From: CBDCFV01 sp965216425
Lineage (GTDB): Bacteria; Chloroflexota; Dehalococcoidia; Lucifugimonadales; UBA3495
DNA: 64,000 nucleotides
Assembly: GCA_965216425.1 (NCBI GenBank)
Contig: CBDCFV010000006.1
Location: 992,001 to 1,056,000 of the forward strand
Direction: 5' to 3'
A program made the translations under genes and the position numbers. Positions 8,279 to 15,919 of the stretch are shown here, piece by piece. Each line of letters opens with the position of its first letter. Positions within the stretch are counted from its first letter, which is position 1. The notes below the pieces were generated by a model. The model made no database searches. It was not told the DNA's origin and worked only from the letters and a program-made list of their open reading frames with translations.

Positions 8279-9255
8279 CTAACACCCTCGGCGTTCAGGA
8301 TTGGCTGGACGTCATTGGGAAAGAGTATCTCCAGGGGTTCGTGAAGGACGGCGGGTCATCAGTCAAGTTCGCTGTGCCTGTGAGTTCCGACCTGGGATCT
8401 TTATTGAAAGAAGCTTTCGCAGGCATGGCCTCCAATCTCGGCTACGTGGTTGCAAGGGTCGATTCTTCGGAGACCCGGGTCCATATGCCACAGGAAATGT
8501 TCTTCAAAGTCGCCCAACAAATTGACTGGCGGTTGCTGGCCCGGCGGATGATATTGCAGTTGTCCGCTCCACCCTTAGGTATATATGACATTTCCGGCAT
8601 TGACCCGGCAAGCGAGGACCCAATCGCCCAGTCAATCGGCGAAGCCAACTCTGTTGAAGAAAGCACTGTGCGCCTCGATATGAGAAGGGTATTGCCCAAC
8701 GCTGTCGTGCATAACAGGAGCATGTCGCGGGACTTCAGGTTGGCAATGCACCATCTTTGTCTTACAGAAGTAGATAGCCCAAGACAAAGCCTAGGTTCGT
8801 CGGCGTTGATCGACTGGCTGACCGGCGTCAACCGGAGGGTCGCCAGCGTCCGGCCTTATTCAATCTACAACACCATCGTCCGCACTAATGCCAGGCATTT
8901 CTTCGAGTCCCTTTTGCGCTGGGTCAAATACGTTGGTTGCTCGGGTACTGTGGTCATCCTGGACAATTCCCGGGTCACATTGCGGCGGAACCCGCGGGAC
9001 GGCCTGCTGTTCTATTCCCGTTCGGCGGTGATGGACCATTATGAACTTCTGAGGGAGTTGATCGACAGCACAGACCGACTTGATGGTTTCTTCATGGCTG
9101 TACTGTCCAACAACGATTTTCTTGACGATGACCCAAGAGGCAAGGGATATTCCATCTACCAAGCCCTCATGGGAAGGATTGCCGACGAAGTGCGGGGGAG
9201 GAGCCAGCCCAATCCAATGTCTACCTTGGTCCGGCTATCGGACACTGCTAGATAG
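8275..9255 (+). CDS. Predicted degenerate ATPase paralogue (no Walker A), BrxD-like module
   Basis: A 326-residue protein, ATGA-coupled to the preceding gene and 11 nt before the BrxD-like ATPase gene. It has no GxxxxGK(S/T) motif; the expected position near residues 30-45 reads KFAVPVSSDLGSLLKEA. Residues 224-231 (GTVVILDN) look like a Walker B strand with Asn in place of the catalytic acid. The C-terminal run YELLRELIDSTDRLDGFF...FLDDDPRGKGYSIYQAL resembles the sensor/arginine region of DUF2791/BrxD-like ATPases. My reading is a non-hydrolysing relative that pairs with the active ATPase. The family link rests on pattern only and is moderate. The start is supported by GGAGG eight bases upstream. 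Confidence 0.72.
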   Translation: MTNTLGVQDWLDVIGKEYLQGFVKDGGSSVKFAVPVSSDLGSLLKEAFAGMASNLGYVVARVDSSETRVHMPQEMFFKVAQQIDWRLLARRMILQLSAPPLGIYDISGIDPASEDPIAQSIGEANSVEESTVRLDMRRVLPNAVVHNRSMSRDFRLAMHHLCLTEVDSPRQSLGSSALIDWLTGVNRRVASVRPYSIYNTIVRTNARHFFESLLRWVKYVGCSGTVVILDNSRVTLRRNPRDGLLFYSRSAVMDHYELLRELIDSTDRLDGFFMAVLSNNDFLDDDPRGKGYSIYQALMGRIADEVRGRSQPNPMSTLVRLSDTAR

Positions 9256-9266
9256 AGACGCTCGAT

Positions 9267-10574
9267 ATGACAACCAATGACGATGCAACCCGGCTTAGGA
9301 ACCGCCGCGCACTGGAGGCCCTGAGAAACGGGGTGCCCAACGGGGACGTCATCGCCGTATTGGGTTGCAACCAGCCCGCAGTACAGAGAGACTTTGACGC
9401 TATGTTGTCCAATACCCCGGATGGTGGGAACGGTCCGCACTCGAGGCAATCAATGCTCGTTGCCGGAGACTTCGGCGCTGGCAAGTCCCATCTTCTGGGC
9501 TACCTCGAAAATCACGCGCTGGCCCAAAACTTTGTGTGCAGCCGGGTGGTAATCAGCAAGGAAACCCCTTTGTTCAACATGGAGAAGGTCTTCAAAGCAG
9601 CCGTCGAAAACGCGAGAGCCCCCGACATTACCGGGCACATGGTGGAGGAAGTCGCACTGAAACTGGATTACAACTCCGAGGGCTACGCCAGGTTCTTCGA
9701 GTGGGCCAATGCGCCCACCAGCGGATTACATGGAATAATACCTGCATCCCTGATGGTCTATGAGCGGGATAACGACCTGGAATTGCTGAACGACATTACC
9801 TCGTTCTGGTCCGGAGAAAAGAGTAGTGGAGCATCAAAGATAGTCCGTGACGGATTGAAGCATATTAACCAAGTCCAGTCTTATCATTTTCGGGCTCCCA
9901 CATTGAGAGAGTTGCCACCACAAAGGCTGCGGTTCGTTCTCGAACTCATTAAGGCTACGGGATACCGGGGTTGGGTAATCCTGATGGACGAAATCGAACT
10001 GGTAGCCAACTATAGCATCTTGCAGAGGGCCAGGTCGTATGCCGAACTGGCGCGTTGGATGGGGCAAGCCGAAGGCGAGAACTACCCCGGCCTGAAAGTT
10101 GTCGGCACGATGACGGCCGACTTTGCCTCCTTTGTCCTTGACCAGAAAGAGGATAGAGACAAGGCCGCGCCGCGCCTGAGGGCAAGGCAGCGAGATGAAG
10201 ATAATATCGCGGCGGCCCACGCTGAGATTGGAATGAGGCTAATTGAACGGGGGGTCCGGCCATTGGAAGAACCTGACGACCAAGCCCTGTCAGACTTGTA
10301 TGAAAGCCTGCGGGCGATTCACTCGGAAGCATACGAGTGGGATGCGCCCGAAATAAACCACGAAATAGGCCGCAGCGGACGCAGAAGAATCCGGTCCTTC
10401 GTCCGCCGTTGGATCAACGAGTGGGACCTGCGCCGGTTATATCCCGAATCAGAACCGGATATTGAGGAAACTGAATTACATTTCCGATACGAAGAAGACC
10501 GAGACTTGGAGAAAGAAATCCGGGAAAACACCACTGACAATGCCGAACCCGACTATGAAACCACTAGGGGTTAA
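9267..10574 (+). CDS. BrxD-like (DUF2791-type) P-loop ATPase
   Basis: A 435-residue ATPase. Walker A is GDFGAGKS at residues 67-74, following SMLVA. The next strand, CSRVVISKETPLFNMEKVF, is the pattern seen in DUF2791/BrxC-BrxD ATP-binding proteins of BREX phage-defence loci. Walker B is WVILMDEIE at 236-244. The C-terminal third is charged and helical, ending in an acidic tail. In BREX-like systems such ATPases work with a helicase on foreign DNA, and here an SNF2 helicase follows after 11 nt. No methylase, PglX, PglZ or BrxC is encoded nearby, so this is not a canonical BREX locus. Family assignment is fairly sure; the function in defence is inferred. Confidence 0.82.
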   Translation: MTTNDDATRLRNRRALEALRNGVPNGDVIAVLGCNQPAVQRDFDAMLSNTPDGGNGPHSRQSMLVAGDFGAGKSHLLGYLENHALAQNFVCSRVVISKETPLFNMEKVFKAAVENARAPDITGHMVEEVALKLDYNSEGYARFFEWANAPTSGLHGIIPASLMVYERDNDLELLNDITSFWSGEKSSGASKIVRDGLKHINQVQSYHFRAPTLRELPPQRLRFVLELIKATGYRGWVILMDEIELVANYSILQRARSYAELARWMGQAEGENYPGLKVVGTMTADFASFVLDQKEDRDKAAPRLRARQRDEDNIAAAHAEIGMRLIERGVRPLEEPDDQALSDLYESLRAIHSEAYEWDAPEINHEIGRSGRRRIRSFVRRWINEWDLRRLYPESEPDIEETELHFRYEEDRDLEKEIRENTTDNAEPDYETTRG

Positions 10575-10585
10575 GTGCGGAACCC

Positions 10586-12733
10586 GTGCCGACACAGTTC
10601 GTCAGTCTTGACCAAAACTCCCATCCCTCCGTCGCTGGCTTCATCCGGTTTGTAGACGATCCGGACAGTGGCGGGATCCGGGGCGCTCTGTTCTTGACGT
10701 CCGAAGCTGGAAAGCCGCTGGAATTTTGTTTCAGTCGCGTTGCAGTCGATCAATCATCTGCTCCAGGACCAATCAACGACGCCAAAATCGCCGCTGTAGT
10801 ATCTCTCGCTAGTAGGCTTTTCCAAGCAACTAACCGGACACCCTTGGCAGTATTCGGGCTGACCGACGACCTTTCAGCCCAGATATTCACCGCCAACATT
10901 CAGACAGAAATTCCGCTCTGCCGCCTCTCCTCTTCATTCACGTCAACCCAATCCCTCGATACGCTCTGGACCCACACTCCACCTGTGCCCGGTTCGGAGG
11001 CGCACCAGCTATGCCAAGCACTGATCAACAGGCAAGACTCCCTCCAAATCTTCAACAGGATTGATGACGGCTTGGCGGAAGCGTTCGACGAAATGAGCGG
11101 CGCATTTGCCAGTGTTACAACGTTTGTAGCAACGATCGAATTGGAGCACATACCGGCAACGCCCTACCGGGAGACACCGCCCTCCAACACTGTCTCCCCA
11201 ACGGAACACTCGACGCCGCACACCAGGTCTTACCCACGTACCGGCGGGCCAAACGGCACACGCACGATCAGGGAAACCCGCGTCCTGTCATTGGCTGAAC
11301 GGCTGCGGGATTTGCTGGCCCTGCCACCAAACCCTTCTCCACCGGAACCTCATTACCAGGCTTGGCAGGACACCTCCCTGGAATGGCCGGAGGAGCTGAT
11401 GCCATTTCAGAACGACGGGGTTCGTACTCTGATTGGGAGAGAACGGCTGTTGTTGGCCGACGACATGGGCTTGGGCAAGACCGTGCAGGTCATCGCCGCC
11501 CTGCGGATGCTCTTCGTGCGGAGGACCATCGAGTTGGCGCTGGTGGTCGCACCCTCCAGCGTGCTGGACCAGTGGCGCCAGGAGTTGCGCAAATGGGCGC
11601 CGGAATTGACGGCGATTATTATTCGCGGGAATGCGGCGGACCGGGGCTGGCAATGGAACGCAGTGGTCCAAGTGACCATTGTGAGTTACGACACTCTAAG
11701 ATCGGATGCCAACGGGCCCCAATCGCCGCCTTACAGGAAAATTTGGGACGTCCTGGTAGCTGATGAAGCCCAGCGCATCAAGAACCGCCATGCTACCAGT
11801 GCTGCGGTGAAAAACATCAAACGGCATCGCTCGTGGGCGCTCACCGGAACTCCCTTGGAAAACAATGAAGACGAACTCGCGTCCATCATGGAATTCGTCG
11901 ACCAAGGCGACTTGGTGACTGACAAGCGTTATTCCCCGGGGACCTCGTTGCGCGACCGTCATCAGGATCTTCAACTCCGCCGCAAGAAAGCCGACGTGTT
12001 GCAAGACCTTCCGCCCAAACGGGTGACCAAGATGCCAATCGACTTGGACGCCAAGCAGCGGGAGAGCTACGACAAGGCGGAGCAGGACGGCATTGTCTAC
12101 TTGAAGTCCCTTGGCCGTGAAGCCCAAGTGCAGCATGTGCTTGAACTGATTACGCGGTTGAAGCAAATCTGCAATGCCGACCCGGCAACGGGCTATTCCA
12201 GCAAGCTCGAACATATACGGGAAAGGCTGGAACTCTTGGCGGCGCAGGGGCATAAGGCACTGATCTTTTCCCAATACACCAACAATGTCTCCGGCGTGGG
12301 AGCAGCCGCCAACTACTTGGCGGAGTTTAATCCGCTCATCATCACCGGTGATGTGCCTCAAAGCGAGCGCGGCGGCGTCATCAACCGCTTCAAAACAAAC
12401 GAAGCTCACAAGGCGCTGATTGTGTCGCTAAGGGCCGGCGGATTGGGTCTGAATCTTCAGGAAGCCTCTTACGTGTTCCACCTTGACCGTTGGTGGAACC
12501 CGGCCGTAGAACGGCAGGCCGAAGATCGAAGCCACCGCTATGGGCAGACCGTGCCGGTCCATGTCTTCAAGTATTCCTGCAACGGCACCATCGAGGACCG
12601 CATAGACCGGATATTGGAGCAAAAACAGGAACTGTTCGACGAATTGGTGGATGACGTGTCCATAAACTTGGAGGCGACCCTTTCCGCCGATCAACTCTTT
12701 GGCCTGTTCGGTCTGGAGAGGCCTCGCAGGTAG
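10586..12733 (+). CDS. SNF2-family DNA helicase/translocase with unusual N-terminus
   Basis: A 715-residue superfamily 2 ATPase. Residues 1-250 form an unfamiliar N-terminal region with a low-complexity Thr/Pro/Ser linker at ~190-235. The SNF2 core follows: MPFQNDGV (Q-like), Walker A ADDMGLGKT at 291-299, VVAPSSVLDQW (Ia), Walker B DEAQ at 393-396, ALTGTPLENN (III), FSQYT (IV), RAGGLGLNLQ (V) and RSHRYGQ (VI). The DEAQ box and dual RecA lobes are intact, so it should be active. The start is GTG at 10586, 11 nt after the ATPase gene, with only a weak ribosome site. The tight packing suggests it moves on DNA under control of the BrxD-like partner. Confidence 0.9.
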   Translation: MPTQFVSLDQNSHPSVAGFIRFVDDPDSGGIRGALFLTSEAGKPLEFCFSRVAVDQSSAPGPINDAKIAAVVSLASRLFQATNRTPLAVFGLTDDLSAQIFTANIQTEIPLCRLSSSFTSTQSLDTLWTHTPPVPGSEAHQLCQALINRQDSLQIFNRIDDGLAEAFDEMSGAFASVTTFVATIELEHIPATPYRETPPSNTVSPTEHSTPHTRSYPRTGGPNGTRTIRETRVLSLAERLRDLLALPPNPSPPEPHYQAWQDTSLEWPEELMPFQNDGVRTLIGRERLLLADDMGLGKTVQVIAALRMLFVRRTIELALVVAPSSVLDQWRQELRKWAPELTAIIIRGNAADRGWQWNAVVQVTIVSYDTLRSDANGPQSPPYRKIWDVLVADEAQRIKNRHATSAAVKNIKRHRSWALTGTPLENNEDELASIMEFVDQGDLVTDKRYSPGTSLRDRHQDLQLRRKKADVLQDLPPKRVTKMPIDLDAKQRESYDKAEQDGIVYLKSLGREAQVQHVLELITRLKQICNADPATGYSSKLEHIRERLELLAAQGHKALIFSQYTNNVSGVGAAANYLAEFNPLIITGDVPQSERGGVINRFKTNEAHKALIVSLRAGGLGLNLQEASYVFHLDRWWNPAVERQAEDRSHRYGQTVPVHVFKYSCNGTIEDRIDRILEQKQELFDELVDDVSINLEATLSADQLFGLFGLERPRR

Positions 12734-12738
12734 GCCAA

Positions 12739-13038
12739 ATGCAACCACCCATAAGCCCAGGCGAAATCCTCCTCGAAGAATACCTCACGCCGATGGGTAT
12801 TTCGCAGAACGCCATGTCCCGTGCCATTGGTGTCTCCCCCAGGGCGATCAACGAAATCGTACATGAGAAGCGCTCCATTACGCCCACGATGTCAATTCGC
12901 TTTGGCGCTTTCTTCGAACAGTCGGACCGGTTCTGGCACGGCATACAGGTAGAATGCGACTTCCGCCGACTGGCCGCCGACAAACAAAGACTCATCTCCG
13001 GTATCACACCTGCTGCATCCCTTGCCCGCACGCCCTGA
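12739..13038 (+). CDS. higA: HigA-family XRE antitoxin, no toxin partner
   Basis: A 99-residue helix-turn-helix protein beginning with PPISPGEILLEEYLTPMGIS, the hallmark of the HigA/VapI addiction-module antidotes. The HTH follows (QNAMSRAIGVSPRAINEIVHEKRSI). It starts 5 nt after the helicase stop and is probably cotranscribed with the module. HigA proteins normally bind and repress their own operon and neutralise a HigB ribonuclease encoded just upstream, but no higB is present here. It may therefore be a free-standing regulator of the module or the remnant of a toxin-antitoxin pair. Confidence 0.85.
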   Translation: MQPPISPGEILLEEYLTPMGISQNAMSRAIGVSPRAINEIVHEKRSITPTMSIRFGAFFEQSDRFWHGIQVECDFRRLAADKQRLISGITPAASLARTP

Positions 13039-13433
13039 CTCCCATTTGCCGTAGCACTCGCCGGTTGCCGGACGTTGCAGGACGGTTTCAGACACCCCGC
13101 CCTGCGTCCCTCTATGACACTTGCCCCTTCACAACTCCGATGACGCTACCGTACCATACTACTTAGCCAAATAGCCTCCTACTCGCCGCATATCAAATCT
13201 ACTCCCAACGAGACCACTGGGAGAAAATAATCGGAAAATCAAGAATCCAACCTTGCCAATGAGCCACACTGGCAGGATATGGTAGAAAATGGCAGAGTTA
13301 TCAAGAAATCCATCCCCGCCATGAAAGCTGAATGTCAGGAAATGTCCGGAAATGTCCGGTGTTTCAAAAATTCGACGGACTGGGAGCGGATGAATGGTCA
13401 ATACCGGACCAGCATCACACGGAGGGACACGAA
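13039..13433. other. Non-coding stretch after the defence-like module
   Basis: No credible gene is seen. The first ~190 bases have nothing recognisable. The rest is repeat copy 1 (13232-13390, described separately), which ends shortly before the frameshifted small gene at 13434. Confidence 0.5.
13232..13390. repeat. Direct repeat copy 1 (~159 bp)
   Basis: Begins CGGAAAATCAAGAATCC and ends near GACTGGGAGCGGA. It matches bases 13776-13933 over its whole length with scattered substitutions, in the same orientation. It contains TTGCCAATGAGCCAC...TGGCAGGATATGG and a tandem GGAAATGTCC doublet at about 13339-13359. Both copies flank a frameshifted gene, as if a unit of ~545 bp had been duplicated or inserted. 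Confidence 0.85.
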
Positions 13434-13719
13434 TGAGTACGCTGCCCTTATCTAACGATTCAGTCGGTCTTGGCAATGAAATCGCATCGAAGGGCAAGCC
13501 ATCTACGATGAGAAAATACGCCACTTGATTGAGCCTGCTGAAAAAGGAAAACTGGTCGTCATTGATGTCGATACCGGTGATTACGAGGTCGACTGGAGCC
13601 ATTCGGCCGCCGTGGGCCGGTTGAAGGCGCGTCATCCTGGCGTAATCACATTCACCGTTCGCGTCAGCTATTCCGCCGCATTCAAACTGGGAAGCCGGTT
13701 CCGCGCCCCCACACAATGA
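13434..13719 (+). pseudogene. Frameshifted small gene, homologue of the gene at 41618-41890
   Basis: Frame one reads MSTLPLSNDSVGLGNEIASKGK, then loses register. A second frame continues AIYDEKIRHLIEPAEKGKL...VIDVDTGDYEVD to a stop at 13717-13719. Adding one G near 13497 (GGCAAG-GCC) joins both parts into a ~95-residue protein. That protein matches the intact neighbour at 41.6 kb (GQAIYRDQIKEL...EKGKLVIIDVKSGDYEID, then ...FGWRMREE). The family has no function I know. The single-base lesion makes this a recent pseudogene or a sequencing error. It lies between two direct repeats. Confidence 0.75.
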
Positions 13720-13775
13720 TTAGAGGAAAGGCGAAAACCAGCACCATGACAGCGACACGGATTGGCGTATTTGAG

Positions 13776-13933
13776 CGGAAAATCAAAAATCCAATCCTGC
13801 CAATGAGCCACATCGGCAGGATATGGCGGAAAACGGGAGAGTTTTCAAGAAACGAACGCCCCGCCGTCAAAGCTGGGTGTCCGGAAATGTCCGCAAATGT
13901 CCTGCTCTTTGGAAATTCGACGGGCTGGGATCG
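13776..13933. repeat. Direct repeat copy 2 (~158 bp)
   Basis: Second copy of the repeat at 13232-13390, 544 bases downstream in the same orientation. It starts CGGAAAATCAAAAATCC and ends at GGGCTGGGATCGA. An internal hairpin is formed by TCCTGCC and GGCAGGA (about 13795-13821). The GGAAATGTCCGCAAATGTCC doublet lies at 13883-13902 and recurs in variant form near 23.9 kb and 51.55 kb. Confidence 0.85.
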
Positions 13934-13937
13934 AAAG

Positions 13938-13976
13938 AAAGGCCCCGCTGGTCAGAGCGCGGGGCCTCTTGTTTCT
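13938..13976. terminator. Bidirectional intrinsic terminator after nitroreductase
   Basis: Nine-base stem AGGCCCCGC (13940-13948) pairs with GCGGGGCCT (13959-13967) around a 10-base loop. T-rich sequence lies outside both arms (CTTGTTT on the plus strand, TTTCTTTC on the minus strand). It lies directly downstream of the leftward nitroreductase gene and could also stop rightward transcripts. Confidence 0.75.
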
Positions 13977-13991
13977 GGAGACGGTGCAAGT

Positions 13992-14615
13992 TCAGAAGGA
14001 ATTGTCCCACCCGTCCGCTGCGCAGACCTCAGCCAACGGCTTGCGGGTTACCGGCCCGAAGACTCCCCGGGGATAGCCCAAGGGCATGCAGTAGACCACT
14101 TGAGCGGTGTCTGGGATGCCGAACAACTTGTGGACCCTCTCTTCTACCACTGGGTGCAGGGTGGCAATGGTGCCGCCGATGCCGAAGGCCCGCGCCGCCA
14201 ACAGCATGTTCTGGGACGATGGAATCACCGACCCCGCCGCTTGGGCGCCCTTGCTGGTGGCGCAGATCAGCACCATCACCGGGGCGTCGCCGATCTCGTT
14301 GGCCAATCGCATGGCGGAGCGCATGGTGTTCCTCCCCGGCGGAATGTCCTCCGGGCCGTTGATGCCCGCGTCCTTGCGCTTGGCCCACCAAGCCTCGTGG
14401 TACAGTTCCCCCAGCTTCTGGCGCAACTCGGCATCCTGCACCACGATGAAGCGCCACGGCTGGGCGTTGCCGCCGTTGGGAGCGCGGATGGTGGCCTCCA
14501 TGATGTCCCGCATCACTTCCTCGGGAATGGGGTCGGGCTTGAAACGGCGGATGGCCCGTTGGGTGAACATCGCCTCACCCAAGGGAATGGTGTTAAGACG
14601 TTCTGCTGTTGTCAC
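13992..14615 (-). CDS. Nitroreductase-family FMN oxidoreductase
   Basis: A 207-residue flavoenzyme of the nitroreductase superfamily. RAIRRFKPDPIPEEV near residue 20 holds the FMN-binding Arg cluster. APNGGNAQPWRFIVV (~45-60) is the classical dimer/flavin motif, and GIGGTIATL and MPLGYPRGVFGP complete the fold. Such enzymes reduce nitro groups, quinones or flavins with NAD(P)H; the substrate is unknown. The start is GTG with an AGAGGAA ribosome site. Monocistronic, ending at a strong terminator. Confidence 0.88.
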   Translation of the reverse strand: MTTAERLNTIPLGEAMFTQRAIRRFKPDPIPEEVMRDIMEATIRAPNGGNAQPWRFIVVQDAELRQKLGELYHEAWWAKRKDAGINGPEDIPPGRNTMRSAMRLANEIGDAPVMVLICATSKGAQAAGSVIPSSQNMLLAARAFGIGGTIATLHPVVEERVHKLFGIPDTAQVVYCMPLGYPRGVFGPVTRKPLAEVCAADGWDNSF

Positions 14616-14718
14616 TTCCTCTTTCTCCTGTGGCCGCCGGGCCGGAGACTCAACCTCGGCTTGGCCATTGATAGCATTGGCCCGGTTTCACGGGCATCCC
14701 GAATATTACCACAGTAGC

Positions 14719-14727
14719 TGATATAAT
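14719..14727 (+). promoter_or_regulatory. Extended -10 promoter of the SelA-like gene
   Basis: TGATATAAT contains a perfect TATAAT (14722-14727) with the extended TG one base upstream. It is placed 29 bases before the ATG at 14756. No good -35 box is seen, as expected for extended -10 promoters. Confidence 0.55.
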
Positions 14728-14755
14728 ACGGCACAACTCATGAGCCGCCCCCGTC

Positions 14756-15919
14756 ATGGAGGAAACGTTGACGCAAAGCACAGGAAACTCAAGCCCCAAT
14801 GACGCCGAGCAAGCGTATGCCAGACTGGGCGTAAGGTCCATCATCAACGCTTCCGGCTCGGTAACCAGGTACGGCGGCACCCGGACCCGCCCCGAAGTGC
14901 TTGACCTGATGACCAGGGCCGCCCGGGTGATGGTAAACATAGACGAGTTGAACCAAAAGGCCGGTGAGGAGATAGCCCGTTTGACCGGGGCCGAAGCCGG
15001 GCTTGTTTGCAGCGGGGCCGCCGGAGGACTTCTGCTTCAGGCCATCGCCTGTATAGCCGGCACCGACCCGATGAAGATGCGGCAACTCCCCGACACTACG
15101 GGCATGAAAAACGAGATCGTCATCCATACGGTGCACCGGTTCCCCTACGACCAAGCTTACCGTGCAGCGGGGGCCAAGCTGGTGGAGTTTGGCGATTACC
15201 TGTTCGCCCATCCGTGGCAACTGGAAGGGTCCATTAACGAACGTACCGCCGCCGTCGCCTATCTGTGCTCACCTTTCAGCAGCCGCCGGGTGATGCCCTT
15301 GGAGCAGGTGTGCGAAATCGCCCACGCTCACGATGTCCCGGTTATCGTAGACGCCGCCTCGATGCTCCCACCAAGAAGGAACCTGCATCGTTACCTGCGG
15401 GACGGCGCCGACATGGTGGTGTTCAGCGGCGGCAAGGGGGTGCGCGGGCCTCAAGGCACCGGCATTCTGTGCGGGCGCGGGGACTTGATTGAAGCGGCGG
15501 CAGCCAACGGCAGCCCAGCCCAGTTCCTTGGGCGCCCGGGCAAAGTAGCCAAGGAGGAAATCCTCGGCTTGGTCACCGCCTTGGGCATGTTCGTGGACGA
15601 GGACGAAGAGGCCGAGATGGCCGCGTACGAGGCGTTGGCGCGGCGGGTTGTAGATGCCCTCGTGGAAGTCCCCGGACTGAAAGTGAGCTTGGAATACGAC
15701 GGGATTGAGTACCTCATCCCCGCCGCCGTGATTCGTTTCACCCCGGAGTGGAATGGCCCTTCTCCAGACCAAGTGGCCACGGCGATGGAGGAAGGAGACC
15801 GGCCGATATACCTGCACCGGCTGGGCCCTCCCGACCAACTGGGGGTAGACCCGCTCAATCTCACTGAAGAGGAAACCGAGACGACAATCCGCAGGCTGCG
15901 AGAGGTACTGACCGGCTAA
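14756..15919 (+). CDS. SelA/DgaE-like PLP-dependent enzyme
   Basis: A 387-residue fold-type I PLP enzyme related to selenocysteine synthase and D-glucosaminate-6-phosphate ammonia-lyase. Markers are INASGSVTRYGGTRT near residue 25, VCSGAAGGLLL (phosphate site), VIVDAASMLPP (PLP-ring Asp), and the Schiff-base Lys in VFSGGKGVRGPQGTG (~residue 228). No selB or tRNA-Sec is nearby, so a catabolic lyase or racemase role is more likely than selenoprotein synthesis. The first codon is uncertain: an in-frame TTG at 14768 follows GGAGGA better than the ATG does. It has its own extended -10 promoter. Confidence 0.85.
   Translation: MEETLTQSTGNSSPNDAEQAYARLGVRSIINASGSVTRYGGTRTRPEVLDLMTRAARVMVNIDELNQKAGEEIARLTGAEAGLVCSGAAGGLLLQAIACIAGTDPMKMRQLPDTTGMKNEIVIHTVHRFPYDQAYRAAGAKLVEFGDYLFAHPWQLEGSINERTAAVAYLCSPFSSRRVMPLEQVCEIAHAHDVPVIVDAASMLPPRRNLHRYLRDGADMVVFSGGKGVRGPQGTGILCGRGDLIEAAAANGSPAQFLGRPGKVAKEEILGLVTALGMFVDEDEEAEMAAYEALARRVVDALVEVPGLKVSLEYDGIEYLIPAAVIRFTPEWNGPSPDQVATAMEEGDRPIYLHRLGPPDQLGVDPLNLTEEETETTIRRLREVLTG

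Noticed and set aside
7475..12733. Canonical BREX or DISARM locus
   Set aside because: No PglX/methylase, PglZ, BrxC, DUF1998 or PLD gene is within the block or its flanks, so it does not fit those definitions.
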